This document shows positions 42,170 to 53,275 of a DNA stretch of 64,000 nt, piece by piece. Each line of letters opens with the position of its first letter. The stretch's first letter is position 1. The position numbers and the translations under genes were made by a program. The stretch is from positions 50,502,021 through 50,566,020 of the forward strand of contig JAOWCC010001634.1 of NCBI GenBank assembly GCA_030867875.1. The letters are read 5' to 3'. This DNA is from Actinernus sp. WN-2022. Its lineage: Eukaryota; Cnidaria; Anthozoa; Actiniaria; Actinernidae. The notes beneath the pieces are model-generated. The model was not told where the DNA came from, did not search any database, and saw only the letters and a list, made by a program, of their open reading frames with translations.

Positions 42170-42699
42170 GGGACTGGTGCTTTACCACTGAGCTAACTGG
42201 GAGGAACTGGCGCTTTACCACTGAGTTAACCGGGAGGGACTGGCGCTTTACCACTGAGCTAACCGGGAGGGACTGGCGCTTTACCACTGAGTTAACCGGG
42301 AGGGACTGGCGCTTTACCACTGAGTTAACCGGGAGGAACTGGCGCTTTACCACTGAGTTAACCGGGAGGGACTGGCGCTTTACCACTGAGTTAACCGGGA
42401 GGAACTGGCGCTTTACCACTGAGTTAACCGGGAGGGACTGGCGCTTTACCACTGAGCTAACCGGGAGGGACTGGCGCTTTACCACTGAGTTAACCGGGAG
42501 GGACTGGCGCTTTACCACTGAGTTAACCGGGAGGAACTGGCGCTTTACCACTGAGTTAACCGGGAGGGACTGGCGCTTTACCACTGAGCTAACCGGGAGG
42601 GACTGGCGCTTTACCACTGAGTTAACCGGGAGGGACTGGCGCTTTACCACTGAGCTAACCGGGAGGGACTGGCGCTTTACCACTGAGCTAACCGGGAGG
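42170..42699 (-). repeat. 33-bp tandem repeat, 16 units, made of the SINE A-box region
   Basis: On the minus strand each unit reads tagctcagtggtaaagcgcc (or tactcagtgg in variants), the A box of the tRNA-derived SINE family next door, so 16 pol III A boxes follow each other. The unit is a multiple of three, so long frames stay open on both strands; I do not consider these genes. Units alternate ggga and ggaa versions. Confidence 0.95.
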
Positions 42700-43469
42700 C
42701 GAGTCTCCATCAGTCTGACGACGTTGAACAGTAGCAATATCATATATTTGATGCCTATAGAAGTTATAGACTTGTGATGCCGGTGTAAATAGCCGAGCTT
42801 TCACTGATGCAACGAAAGAGAGACCGCCAGTTCAGCTCAATTCGAACGCGCGCGATTGAAGTTCGTTCACACGTTCAACTCGGTTACAGTAATGATTCCT
42901 TATGGTTTGACATAAACGTGTATGAAAATGAATTATTATAACCGGATTTTTTTAAATTACGAAGCTCTTTATAAAAAACTAATTATGTTTAAAAGGGTAA
43001 ATATATCAAGTCCCGATGTACAGAACCCAACAAGCGTTTTACAAGGGATGATGATCGGCCTTAACATTTGAAGTACCACAGGTGTGAGGGCCCACGCGCT
43101 AAAAAGTACGTAGGCGTGTCTTTTTCTCGATTTCCTCGATTTTGCAGAGTTTAATAACAGGAGAAGTCATAACCAGAAGTCTCGGTCTGTTTACGGTATA
43201 ATTCGAGCGAGCAAGGCAGCAGTACTAATTTTTGTAGTGGAGCCGTTCAGTTATGGCGCATTGTCAGCGCAGCGAAGCGCAGAAATGATATTCGCGGACA
43301 AAATTGCATTGTGGTTACGCGCAAGGACAATCTAAACGTTTATACAGCGAATGTAAACTGAAATTGTGATCGTATTTTTCCACAATTCCTTCAGTGCTCC
43401 TTAATTATTAGTCTCGTGTTTTGATGTGAAGTTTACTAACTCACAAAATGTGTTTTGTAACTTGATGAC
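42700..43469. other. Non-coding spacer
   Basis: No gene seen. Ordinary AT-rich sequence up to the 6-bp duplication gatgac (43464-43469) of the palindromic element. Confidence 0.4.
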
Positions 43470-43503
43470 AGTAGTATGAGAGGCATGGAATTAGCCGTTT
43501 TTT

Positions 43504-43746
43504 TGGGGGGTGAATACATAATTAGGGGGGTGAATACATAATTAGGGGGGTGAATACATAATTAGGGGGGTGAATTCATAATTACGGGGGGTGAATACAT
43601 AATTAGGGGGGTGAATACATAATTAGGGGGGGTGAATACATAATTAGGGGGGTGAATACATAATTAGGGGGGTGAATACATAATTAGGGGGGTGAATACA
43701 TAATTAGGGGGGTGAATACATAATTAGGGGGGTGAATATATAATTA
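43504..43746 (+). repeat. 20-bp satellite in left arm of palindrome
   Basis: About 12 units of ggggggtgaatacataatta. Its inverse is at 45776-45893 with fewer units. Confidence 0.95.
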
Positions 43747-43824
43747 GGCCTCATTAAATGAAGTGGAATCTCATTATCTATTATTTCTGTGAATGAGGTC
43801 ATCGATCTATACGGGCATGTTTGG

Positions 43825-44100
43825 CTAAAGCCTATTGTTTGGGGTCGTCTCTAAAACCAGGAGCGATCGACCCTGAATACTTTCGAAGTTGAATGAAAAA
43901 AGTAATAAATATCTCGCAATATCTAAACCCTTTTGTAGCTTAAATAGGAAGAACAAACTACTCGTGATAGGCTCTAAACTGTCTTTATTATTTTCCTTTA
44001 CAGTTAATAACTCATAAGATAATTGTATACAAGATCCACTGTGACTCATAAGAGCAACTTTGCTATTGTCCTTAGGGATTAGCGATAACTGAAGGGCCAT
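43825..44100 (-). CDS. Unknown 91-residue open frame, left arm copy
   Basis: Starts MALQLSLIPKDNSKVAL and ends LETTPNNRL. No family recognised. A Leu-rich helix-like stretch (LFFLFKLQKGLDIARYLLLF) is visible. The copy in the other arm differs at four residues and has no stop. Since the arms are so similar overall, an open frame in both is weak evidence for a gene. Confidence 0.4.
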   Translation of the reverse strand: MALQLSLIPKDNSKVALMSHSGSCIQLSYELLTVKENNKDSLEPITSSLFFLFKLQKGLDIARYLLLFSFNFESIQGRSLLVLETTPNNRL

Positions 44101-44129
44101 CAGTACAGTTTGATAGAAACAATAGTCCT

Positions 44130-44240
44130 ATTGTTTTGAGAAAAACTCTTGAGATCAGGATTGAATACCTTGTCCAGTGGAAGGGGTATCCCGAGAGTTT
44201 TAATTATTGGGTAGATGAAAGGGATATAAAATACTTGTAA
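44130..44240 (+). pseudogene. Chromodomain-like tail of an integrase, left arm
   Basis: Short + strand reading LEIRIEYLVQWKGYPES, then FNYWVDERDIKYL and a stop. The YLVQWKGYPES-W core is a chromodomain, which ends integrases of Polintons and Ty3/gypsy-type elements and steers integration to chromatin. A stop lies upstream, so only the tail is left. Next to Polinton-type ends it suggests the palindrome came from the integrase side of a Polinton. Confidence 0.65.
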
Positions 44241-45269
44241 TTAGATAGCTGATCGTTTTAATAAATTTATAAAGAAAACCTATTTATACTATCTGAAATG
44301 AGCCATGAATTAGCTGATTGGTTATAAACTCGAACCACTTTAGGGTTTTGTAATTTTGCTTCTTGTAAATAATACTTGTGCTCCTCTGGTGATAAGGTAT
44401 GTACTTGCGATAAATGATTGGAAAGTTTCACTAAGTATACATAGTGTTGTTGACAATACGAAAACCCTTATTGATACCCGAGCAACACATTTAGATAGTT
44501 TTCTTTATCGATCTCATTACATCTCTTATTAACTCCCTTACAACTAAACGTATCCGAAGCTCCAAAGCAATAATAGGTTTTACTACCCAACGCCCGCCAA
44601 CGCCCGCCGCCCGTCAACGCCCGTCAACGCCCGCCAACGACCGTCAACGCCTGTCGCCTCCTCCTCCTCCTCCCTCCTCCTCCTCCTCCTCCTCCCTCCT
44701 CTTCCTCCCCCTCCTCCTCCCTCCTCCTCCTCCTCCCTCCTCCTTCTCCCTCCTCCTCATCGCTACCCCAAAGCTTCCTTATGTTACAGAAAATATCTGG
44801 CCAACCGAAAGTGTAACATAAGGAAGCTTTGGGGTAGCGATGAGGAGGAGGGAGGAGGAGGAGGAGGAGGCGACGGGCGTTGACGGTCGTTGACGGGCGT
44901 TGACGGGCGGCGGGCGTTGACGGGCGTTGGGTAGTAAAACCTATTATTGCTTTGGAGCTTCGGATAAGTTTAGTTGTAAGGGAGTTAATAAGAGATGTAA
45001 TGAGATCGATAAAGAAAACTATCTAAATGTGTTGCTCGGGTATCAATAAGGGTTTTCGTGTTGTCAACAACACTATGTATACTTAGTGAAACTTTCCAAT
45101 CATTTATCGCAAGTACATACCTTATCACCAGAGGAGCACAAGTATTATTTACAAGAAGCAAAATTACAAAAACCTAAAGTGGTTCGAGTTTATAACCAAT
45201 CAGCTAATTCATGGCTCATTTCAGATAGCATAAATAGGTTTTCTTTATAAATTTATTAAAACGATCAGC

Positions 45270-45385
45270 TATCTAATTACAAGTATTTTATATCCCTTTC
45301 ATCTACACAAGAATTAAAACTCTCGGGATACCTCTTCCACTGGACAAGGTATTCAATCCTGATCTCAAGAGTTTTCCTCAAAACA
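45270..45385 (-). pseudogene. Chromodomain-like tail, right arm copy, mutated
   Basis: Inverse copy of the tail at 44130-44240. It reads LVQWKRYPESFNS followed by Cys where the other arm has Trp, so a core aromatic residue of the chromodomain is lost in this copy. Confidence 0.6.
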
Positions 45386-45416
45386 ATAGGACTATTGTTT
45401 CTATCAAACTGTACTG

Positions 45417-45692
45417 ATGGCCCTTCAGTTATCGCTAATCCCTAAGGACAATAGCAAAGTTGCTCTTATGAGTCACAGTGGATTTTGTATACAATTATCT
45501 TATGAGTTATTAACTGTAAAGGAAAATAATAAAGACAGTTTAGAGCCTATCACGAGTAGTTTGTTCTTACTATTTACGCTACAAAAGGGTTTAGATATTG
45601 CGAGATATTTATTACTTTTTTCATTCAACTTCGAATGTATTCAGGGTCGATCGCTCCTGGTTTTAGAGACGACCCCAAACAATAGGCTTTAG
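45417..45692 (+). CDS. Unknown 91-residue open frame, right arm copy
   Basis: Inverse duplicate of the frame at 43825-44100, with Ser to Phe and three other changes, still open. Product unknown. Confidence 0.4.
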   Translation: MALQLSLIPKDNSKVALMSHSGFCIQLSYELLTVKENNKDSLEPITSSLFLLFTLQKGLDIARYLLLFSFNFECIQGRSLLVLETTPNNRL

Positions 45693-45775
45693 CCAAACAT
45701 GCCCGAATAGATCGATGACCTCATTCACAGAAATAATAGATAATGAGATTCCACTTCATTTAATGAGGCCTAATT

Positions 45776-45893
45776 ATATATTCACCCCCCTAATTATGTA
45801 TTCACCCCCCCCCCTAATTATGTATTCACCCCCCTAATTATGTATTCACCCCCCTAATTATGTATTCACCCCCCTAATTATGTATTCACCCCC
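45776..45893 (-). repeat. 20-bp satellite in right arm of palindrome
   Basis: Inverse units of the left-arm satellite (taattatgtattcaccccc), about six, so arm lengths differ here. Confidence 0.95.
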
Positions 45894-45935
45894 CCCAAAA
45901 ACGGCTAATTCCATGTCTCTCATACTACTGATGAC

Positions 45936-46439
45936 TGTGAATTAGCCGGGTCCTGCCTTGATCAGCATCTTATGGTTGTTTTAGGTTTCGTTAGAAATTC
46001 AGTGATCATGCTAAGTTAACGACAGTCCACGCGTCACTGGAGTCGTTTAGTCTGCCTCAGTTGAGCGGAGATAATGACTATTTTCCCAAGAGCAAGATCT
46101 CTCCTCTTATCTATCAACATGATTAGCAACAAATAATGTTATTCTATTATCTTCGATAAAGTCAAACTAAATGTTTTCACTCACGAAAGTAGTTTGAGCG
46201 CCGTTCTAAGAATAGATTATACCGTAATCTGATGGGCCGTACGTGTTCTATTACTTATTGAGACTTCTGGTTATAGACTTCTGATATAATAGATTATACC
46301 GTAAACTGATGGGCCGCGTTTATACCATGCCTAGAATAGGATGTTCTTTCTTTCTTTTTTTCCCTTAGTACGGCTGAACAACGTACTATAGCTATTATTG
46401 TTTTATTTATTTTGTACCAAAGAAAAGTAGGATTATTCT
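45936..46439. other. Spacer with partial copies of the 71-bp repeat
   Basis: No gene. At about 46220-46325 there are two diverged copies of the 71-bp unit that forms the array at 56640-57853. Confidence 0.6.
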
Positions 46440-46462
46440 AAGATACTAAACTGAAAATGTTT

Positions 46463-47645
46463 TGAGAGAACTAGTGCCTCGTACAAACGTACTAAGGACT
46501 GAAAATGTTTTGAGAGAACTAGTGCCTCGTACGAACGTACTAAGGACTGAAAATGTTTTGAGAGAACTAGTGCCTCGTACGAACGTACTAACGTACTAAG
46601 GACTGAAAATGTTTTGCGACAACTAGTGCCTCGTACGAACGTACTAAGGACAGAAAATGTTTTGCGACAACTAGTGCCTCGTACGAACGTACTAACGTAC
46701 TAAGGACTGAAAATGTTTTGCGACAACTAGTGCCTCGTACGAACGTACTAACGTACTAAGGACTAAAAATGTTTTGCGACAACTAGTGCCTCGTACGAAC
46801 GTACTAAGGACTGAAAATGTTTTGCGACAACTAGTGCCTCGTACGAACGTACTAACGTACTAAGGACAGAAAATGTTTTGCGACAACTAGTGCCTCGTAC
46901 GAACGTACTAACGTACTAAGGAATGAACATTTTTTGAGAGAACTAGTGCCTCGTACGAACGTACTAACGTACTAAGGACTGAAAATGTTTTGCGACAACT
47001 AGTGCCTCGTACGAACCTAATAACGTACTAAGGACTAAAAATGTTTTGCGACAACTAGTGCCTCGTACGAACGTACTAAGAACAGAAAATGTTTTGAGAG
47101 AACTAGTGCCTCGTACGAACGAATGAAAATATTTTGCGACAACTAGTGCCTCGTACGAACGTACTAACGTACTAAGGAATGAAAATGTTTTGCGAGAACT
47201 AGTGCCTCGTACGAACGTACTAACGTACTAAGGAATGAAAATGTTTTGCGAGAACTAGTGCCTCGTACGAACGTACTAAGGAATGAAAATGTTTTGAGAG
47301 AACTAGTGCCTCGTACGAACGTACTAACGTACTAAGGACAGAAAATGTTTTGCGAGAACTAGTGCCTCGTACGAACGTACTAACGTACTAAGGACTAAAA
47401 ATGTTTTGCGAGAACTAGTGCCTCGTACGAACGTACTAACGTACTAAGGACGGAAAATGTTTTGCGACAACTAGTGCCTCGTACGAACGTACTAACGTAC
47501 TAAGGACTGAAAATGTTTTGCGACAACTAGTGCCTCGTACGAACGTACTATAAGGACAGAAAATGTTTTGAGAGAACTAGAGCATCGTACGAACGTACTA
47601 AGGAATGAAAATGTTTTGAGAGATAACTAGTGCCTAGTACGAAGG
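46463..47645 (+). repeat. 48-56-bp satellite array, forward orientation
   Basis: About 22 units of ctgaaaatgttttgcgacaa followed by ctagtgcctcgtacgaacgt, with an optional extra actaacgtacta. Units vary in gcgaca/gagaga. The same satellite, inverted, forms 53276-56515. Confidence 0.95.
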
Positions 47646-48080
47646 TACTATGCCGGATTTAGCATACTGGGTCAGTTACTGTTTTAGCCACGATGCGTGG
47701 AAACTGATAAAGTGGGATGAGAGCAGGAGAGTTGGAGTAACTATGCGTTTTCTATGCCAACTCCCCAGTAGATTAGATTTAAAGGGGACAATATACATAT
47801 TAATTAATTATTTAGCTAAAGTCACAGGAGTAGCAAATCAGGACTAGTAAAGATCATATTGGAAAGTGGACACCAAATCATAATATACCGAATACAACAA
47901 GTCTTGTCTACATGATTATTTTACTCGATGCAGGAGTTGTTTGATCTATCATTTGTTCGCACAAAGCTTCCTGTCATAGAGGTTGCTACTTCCCCTATTT
48001 GCTCAGTATTTGTTTGGAAATAGTCTTGAATGTTTTCCATATTACCTAGAAATGCACTTGCTCTGATCAAATCAGAATGG
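47646..48080. other. Non-coding spacer
   Basis: No supported gene; a 65-codon open stretch at 47650-47847 has no recognisable features. Confidence 0.35.
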
Positions 48081-48300
48081 AGAAGTTTTGTTGAGCATAT
48101 CACTATAATTAGTATAGGTAATCAAATGGGGACGAGTGAAATTAGGGATAAATTTCACGCGTGTTTGTCAAAATCGAAGTAATTTCCCTCGCCGCTATTA
48201 CGTAGATTTTGACAAACACAAGTGAAATTTATCCCTAATTTCACGAGTCATTATTTGATTACCTATACTAATTATAGTATATATGCTCAACAAAACTTCT
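48081..48300. mobile_element. 220-bp palindromic MITE
   Basis: agaagttttgttgagcatat at the left is inverted at the right, and the arms (about 95 bp each, with small differences) share gtgaaattagggataaattt. A spacer of about 20 bp lies in the centre. Confidence 0.85.
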
Positions 48301-48345
48301 GTCTATGACGTAACGTGCAAAGTGTCTAGTATAGCCGGCAGAATA

Positions 48346-48757
48346 CACGACTTTCATAATGGCCGCCTCCTAATTTGCATATGTGATTTCCCGTTTCGGT
48401 AGTTTATCCACATGCATAGAAAATATAAACATTGCCACGTGAAAGAGAATGTTGACATTAGTTAACTTGTGAAAGTTGAGTGCTGTCGCTTATAAAGCAA
48501 TGAAGTTACAGCCAGTTGAAATTAGAGAGATTTGTATGAGAAAAACAACGGAGGCCTTTCTAGCCTCGCTTTCATATTTTGTCTGCATTAGAAATGCTCA
48601 TAGCTCAACAGCAATTCTCCACATTGCTCTAAAACTGAACCCAATTACTAGTTTTAATGTGATCTTTCATGTGGTAGCATTAATTTCCCCCTACAGATTT
48701 ATCTTCCAAATTATGCAAATTAGGAGGTGGCCGGAGGCGGCCATTATGAAAGTCGTG
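48346..48757. mobile_element. 412-bp MITE with TA duplication
   Basis: cacgactttcataatggccg at the left has its inverse at the right, and TA flanks both ends (48344-48345 and 48758-48759), as in Tc1/mariner derivatives. It is directly adjacent to the palindromic MITE at 48081. A 99-codon open stretch across it is not supported as a gene. Confidence 0.75.
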
Positions 48758-48839
48758 TATACCTACATACTTTAGGACTTTACTTGGATAGGCTGATCAC
48801 TACAACATAAGCTGGTTTCCGAGTGGGGCGTATAAAAAA

Positions 48840-50160
48840 TAAAACATCCATTGCATGAATAAACAATTAAAAACATACACATAAGAATTTATCTATTATA
48901 TTATTTGGGTATAAAACAACCAACAGCATAATTCCGTGACAGTTAATGGAATAGCTCAGGCAAGCAAACAACTTTGCTTTTGAATTGCCTGAGAGATTTT
49001 GCCTCCCTCGAAATGCTGTTCCAGAGCATAGCATCACTGTGCTTGAGAATATTTGTTTTCGGCTTTGGAAATGCTAGGTCATTTTCGAAGTTTCTTAAGT
49101 GATATTTTGTTGTTGCTATCACTAAGTTTGATAGCTTTTTAAAGCTTCTTAAAGTAGGTGCAGATTGTTCATTAAGAATGTTAACTTAGTTCGGTTGACG
49201 CCTTGATTGGAGGGTCTTCCAGTTTAGACAGTAAAGTACGTCGGATCGGGTGTCGTAATTTTCACCAGTTACTACCCTACCAGTGCGAGACTGAATTCTT
49301 TGCAATTTGTCTGGAAGAAGTTTACCGCAGGTATCCCATATGGGTGAACAATAACCAAAGTAGGGTTGAACTGAGACTTTATCAGGTGGGGGGATTGGGG
49401 CTAAAAAGGATAATTGAGCCGGTATTACCAAACTACAGTCTTAAACTGACTGAGAAGTAACTAGGCAAAATATTTTTTGGCAAAAAAGTCCCGACTGCGC
49501 CGTCGCTGCCTTATAAATTATTTCAAGTGAGCTAGCTTGATCCGCCTTATCTTGAGCAGCAATGCCTGCACTGGATTTTTTACAAACATTCTAAATGTGC
49601 TTCTCAAAAGTTAGTTTTCATCAAGTTCAATCCCTAAACATTTGTGTGAATTTAATCGCAAAACTCTGACTGAGCTTATAAACAGTGGTAGATAGATCCC
49701 CAGTTTTATTATTTAGATTATATGTAGATTAGCTTTGTTTTGGAGGGGTGAAACTGAAGCTTGTTTACAGATAGCCAATCACATATGTTATCAAGATCAG
49801 AGTTTAGATTGGAGGCAAGCCTCACCGAATCAAATGAGGATGCAAAACTCTGTGTATCGTCTGCATACAGACAGGGGGTAGTAGACGTTAAACAATTAAG
49901 TAAATCATTGATATAGAGAAAGAAACAACAACGGGCCAAGTATCGAGTGAGGCACACCATATAGTATTTCCTTTGGCGAGGACAGGTGTCCATTTACGTC
50001 GTTACTGTCTTCCATTGAGGTAAGAATCGAACCATTTTAATTCAGAGCCGGAAACTCCAAAAAACTCCATTTTGTCTAGTAAACTTACATCGTTTATTGA
50101 GTCGATCAAATGCTTTGCGAAAGTCCAGAAAAATTCACCAATTGCCTGCTACTACTGCGG
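48840..50160 (-). mobile_element. LINE fragment with reverse transcriptase remains
   Basis: Minus-strand remnants. At 49718-49993 FFLYINDLLNCL and LYADDTQSF (catalytic ADD) then DLDNICDWLSVNKLQFHPSKT, typical LINE RT motifs C and following. At 49186-49431 YCSPIWDTCGKLLPDKLQRIQSRTGR, the C-terminal segment. Frameshifts and stops break it. Some endonuclease/RT upstream sequence may extend to about 50160. Confidence 0.75.
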
Positions 50161-51143
50161 ACAACCCTGAACAGACATTGGTTTCGTGTCACGCAAACAA
50201 GGCTTCTAAAACTAACTAATTGGAATTATTTAAGAGAAAATTATGTGTGGGTAAGATTCTAGAAGTTGTGAGTCAATTAAGCTAGGAAATCGTTGCAAGA
50301 GATGAACAAATCCCATAAATGGTAGAATTGAATGTAAAGGACAGGGCCGCGTTAAATAGCCAAACAAAATCAAGCAGGCCGATCCAGGACTCGAGGCCCT
50401 CAATCTAAAAAAACTTCCGCACGTAACTTCCGAGTGGTCGTAACTCTAAAAACAAGTACGGGGGAAAGCTTAATTAATGTATCCCTTCAGACTGGAGCGA
50501 ATTAGCGTACCGTCAAGGGAGACCGGAAAATTAAATGATCGTGGTATAGAGCCTGCCAGCAGTGTAGGGTATACATACAGAAATGTTGACTTGATAACGA
50601 CTTTTAGACTGATCTATGCAAATTATTACTATACGAAATAATCTATCGCCACATATCTTCATTGTAAAACCGATGAAAGGGTCAACCATTATCTTCGCAA
50701 GTCTTTCAGTATAGAATATAGGCTCGATTTATGGCTGTTCAGGGCTGGCCCCGGCCATTTAGTTCTGGAGTTATACAAGTAACTTTTTTAAATGTTTATT
50801 AATATTGGCCACATTCAGGGTAGGCCACATGACAAACGATTATAGAATACCCTGCCACTTCTGAAGCTTCGTTTAATAGTTAGTGCTACCGTGGTCCCAA
50901 GTCAGTCCATGCTGTATAGAATCGAACAGCAGATTGCGAGACTTAAAATATACGGATGACAAATATTAACTGTTCATTTGACTCCAGTATTATACCAATT
51001 GGTAGCTTCGAAAATGTTTTCACAACATAAGAGGCACTTGAGATACATGTAGGTGGGACATGACCTCAAATAATTTCTCAAGCGAGGGTGGCTTTGTTTA
51101 CAGCTGCTGTAGAAGTTTTAGTTGCATAAATATTTGCTGGTAT
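50161..51143. other. Non-coding spacer
   Basis: I see nothing supportable in this stretch. Confidence 0.35.
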
Positions 51144-51520
51144 TTAAAGTATTGATAAGACTGTCTAGCAAGGGCAGAAGTCTTATCTTTCTTTTAATTT
51201 ATGTAATTAAATTTCAATTTAATTAAAGGATTGATAAGATTGTCTAGCAAGGGCAGCAGTCTTATCTTTCTTTTAATTTATTTAATTGACTTTCAATTTA
51301 ATTAAGGGATTGATAAGACTGTCTAGCAATGGCAGCAGTCTTGTATTTCTTTTAATTTATGTAATTAACTTTTAATTAAATTACAGGATTGATAGGACTG
51401 TCTAGCAAGGGTAGCAGTCTTATCTTTCTTTTAATTTATGTAATTAACTTTAAATTTAATATTAATTTCATTGAAGGATTGACAAGACTGTCTAGCAAGA
51501 GCAGCAGTCTTAGTTTTTCC
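51144..51520 (+). repeat. About 80-bp tandem repeat, five units with hairpins
   Basis: Each unit contains gataagactg...cagtcttatc (a 10-bp stem, loop tctagcaagggcag in most units) followed by an AT-rich linker of tttcttttaatttatgtaatta type. Confidence 0.9.
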
Positions 51521-51664
51521 TTTTTTGTTGGTTTCACCTGTTAGAATACAGGAACATAGCTGAATAATTTATCAAAGGCTGCTGTTCTAGATTTGATCAA
51601 CATTTTTTCTATTTGCTGTATTGCCTGGAGTGGGGCAGCATCATTTATTTCATCAAGATGCATT

Positions 51665-51815
51665 TGGCGTTTTGTTTGCCCTCACCTTTACTGGGTTAAA
51701 CCTTTGAAGCAAAGCTTGAAAATATTTGTAGATTATTTCTTTATTAAAATCTTTGCTCATAGCCATATATGCCAAACCTTGTGTGGTTGTCTTTGCATTG
51801 CCCAGAAAACAGAGC
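51665..51815 (+). repeat. Segmental duplicate of 52747-52895
   Basis: tttgccctcacctttactgg to gcccagaaaacagag recurs at 52747-52895 with a few differences and small indels. The copies are on the same strand. Confidence 0.85.
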
Positions 51816-52154
51816 ATAATCTATGAAGAGGGAGACAAAAATGAAATTATTGCTGGCGAATAGAATGTTTAAGTCTTCTCTCTGATTGGCTTTTGTTTGC
51901 CTTTGTGCATTATTAATATTTATTTAGTAGATGTTGTATAACTTGTTTCCACATGGCTTTGGGTATGGTGAGGAGACCATTACCACTGACCCCCTCTACT
52001 GGCTATGGGGTTCTCATGTGACACTTGGTTACTTTGGATCATTCACTTCAGGTTTTCAACGAGTGAATACTTGTCGTGATTTTATCACTCCTCCCCATTA
52101 CCTGACCACGACTTTATTGGTTCATTATCATGTTAATTATTGTTGATTTCGTTT

Positions 52155-52746
52155 TGTTTGCCCCCGGGGGGGGGGGGGATACTTACATGAAAAATGGGTA
52201 TGTATGTGAGGCCAAGAGGCTCACACCCTGACCCTGTTTGACCCAATCCGAGCTCCAAAACCCTGATTGCCCCCTTTTGGGAAAAAAAAAACCTGATTGC
52301 CCCTTCTTTAAATTGTTTTAAAACACGGTCGGATATATATCCCGGCCGGTATACCGCGTACCAGGATTGCATGCAAAATACGGAACATTTCAAGTCGGGA
52401 CGTAGCATTGGGTAAACAAATCAGCAGATGAAGTACATAGATAAGTACGAATTAGCGGCGTCACGATGTATACGAACCTCAGTGCTTGCATGTGGGCAGG
52501 CGATAAAAATGCGGCAACAGAATGTCTTTTTTTGACATAGTAGCTAAAAAACACTGAACCCTAACTCCCTAAAAAATACTGAACCCCGACCCTGACTGCA
52601 CCCAAACTATACTCAAATCCTGACCCTGATCTGCCGAAATCAGGTCAAAACCCTGACCCTACCTGCCCAAACTGAGCTCAAAACCCTGACCCACCCGGGC
52701 GGCACATACATAATACGTCACAAACAGGAGTACCCCCCCCCCCCCG
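52155..52746. mobile_element. Element with poly(G)/poly(C) ends, CCCTGACCC-rich
   Basis: Begins cccccgggggggggggggg and ends cccccccccccccccggg, and has repeated ccctgaccc phrases inside. Similar elements are common in anthozoans (memory, not verified). It splits the duplicated 'tttgccctc' segment at its right end. No gene. Confidence 0.55.
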
Positions 52747-52895
52747 GGTGTTTGCCCTCGCCTTTACTGGGCTAAAATATTTGTAGATTATTTCTTTATT
52801 AAAATCTCATTACCGGCTATGGGCCTTTGCTCATAGCCATATATGCCAAACCTTGTGTGGTTGTCTTTGCATTGCCCAGAAAACAGAGCTCAGTC

Positions 52896-53275
52896 TATGC
52901 AGCAATCAGGGGGTATAATCTATAGCTATTTCATGAAGAGGGAAGACATAAATTAAACGTTTTATCTGCCTGATCAATTCAGATGTCTCTGAATCAGAGG
53001 AGCTTTAGGCTTTTCAGATTAGAGAAATCGTTAATTCCACGTTAAATTGTCGTAACGGTGTCGGCGTTGATAATTCCCGTGCAACTCTTAATTAACATGT
53101 AATAACCTAGTCAGGCATGTGATTTTCCTATAATATTTACTTAATGCTATAGGCTATAATATCACAGTTCGGCCATTTACTGAAACGCCGGTGTTACAGT
53201 ACCACAGTAATCGCTCGACCATAAAAGTTAGTGCCTAGGTACTTAAACTTACTGAGGTATCAATAATTTAATATA
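52896..53275. other. Non-coding spacer
   Basis: Nothing recognised apart from the satellite array beginning near 53276. Confidence 0.35.

Larger units (their letters stand above)
43470..45929. mobile_element. 2.46-kb palindromic, Polinton-type non-autonomous element
   Basis: Two arms of about 1.2 kb in inverse orientation around a 23-bp loop (centre near 44798). Ends are AGTAGTATGAGAG and its inverse, and the 6 bp gatgac is repeated exactly at 43464-43469 and 45930-45935. AGTAGTAT at the ends and a 6-bp duplication are Polinton features, as in the 18.4-kb element of this window. Each arm has an outer 20-bp satellite, a 91-codon open frame, and a chromodomain-like tail. A CTCC-rich microsatellite lies near the centre. 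Confidence 0.8.

Noticed and set aside
42121..42777. Long open frames on both strands with an 11-residue repeat
   Set aside because: The unit is 33 bp, so any frame without a stop stays open across the array; the DNA is a tandem SINE-derived repeat, not a gene.
44655..44890. CTCC/GAGG-rich repeats near the palindrome centre as a separate element
   Set aside because: They are mirror parts of the two arms and belong to the palindromic element.
48476..48775. 99-codon open frame across a MITE
   Set aside because: Crosses the inverted end of the MITE and has no recognisable features.
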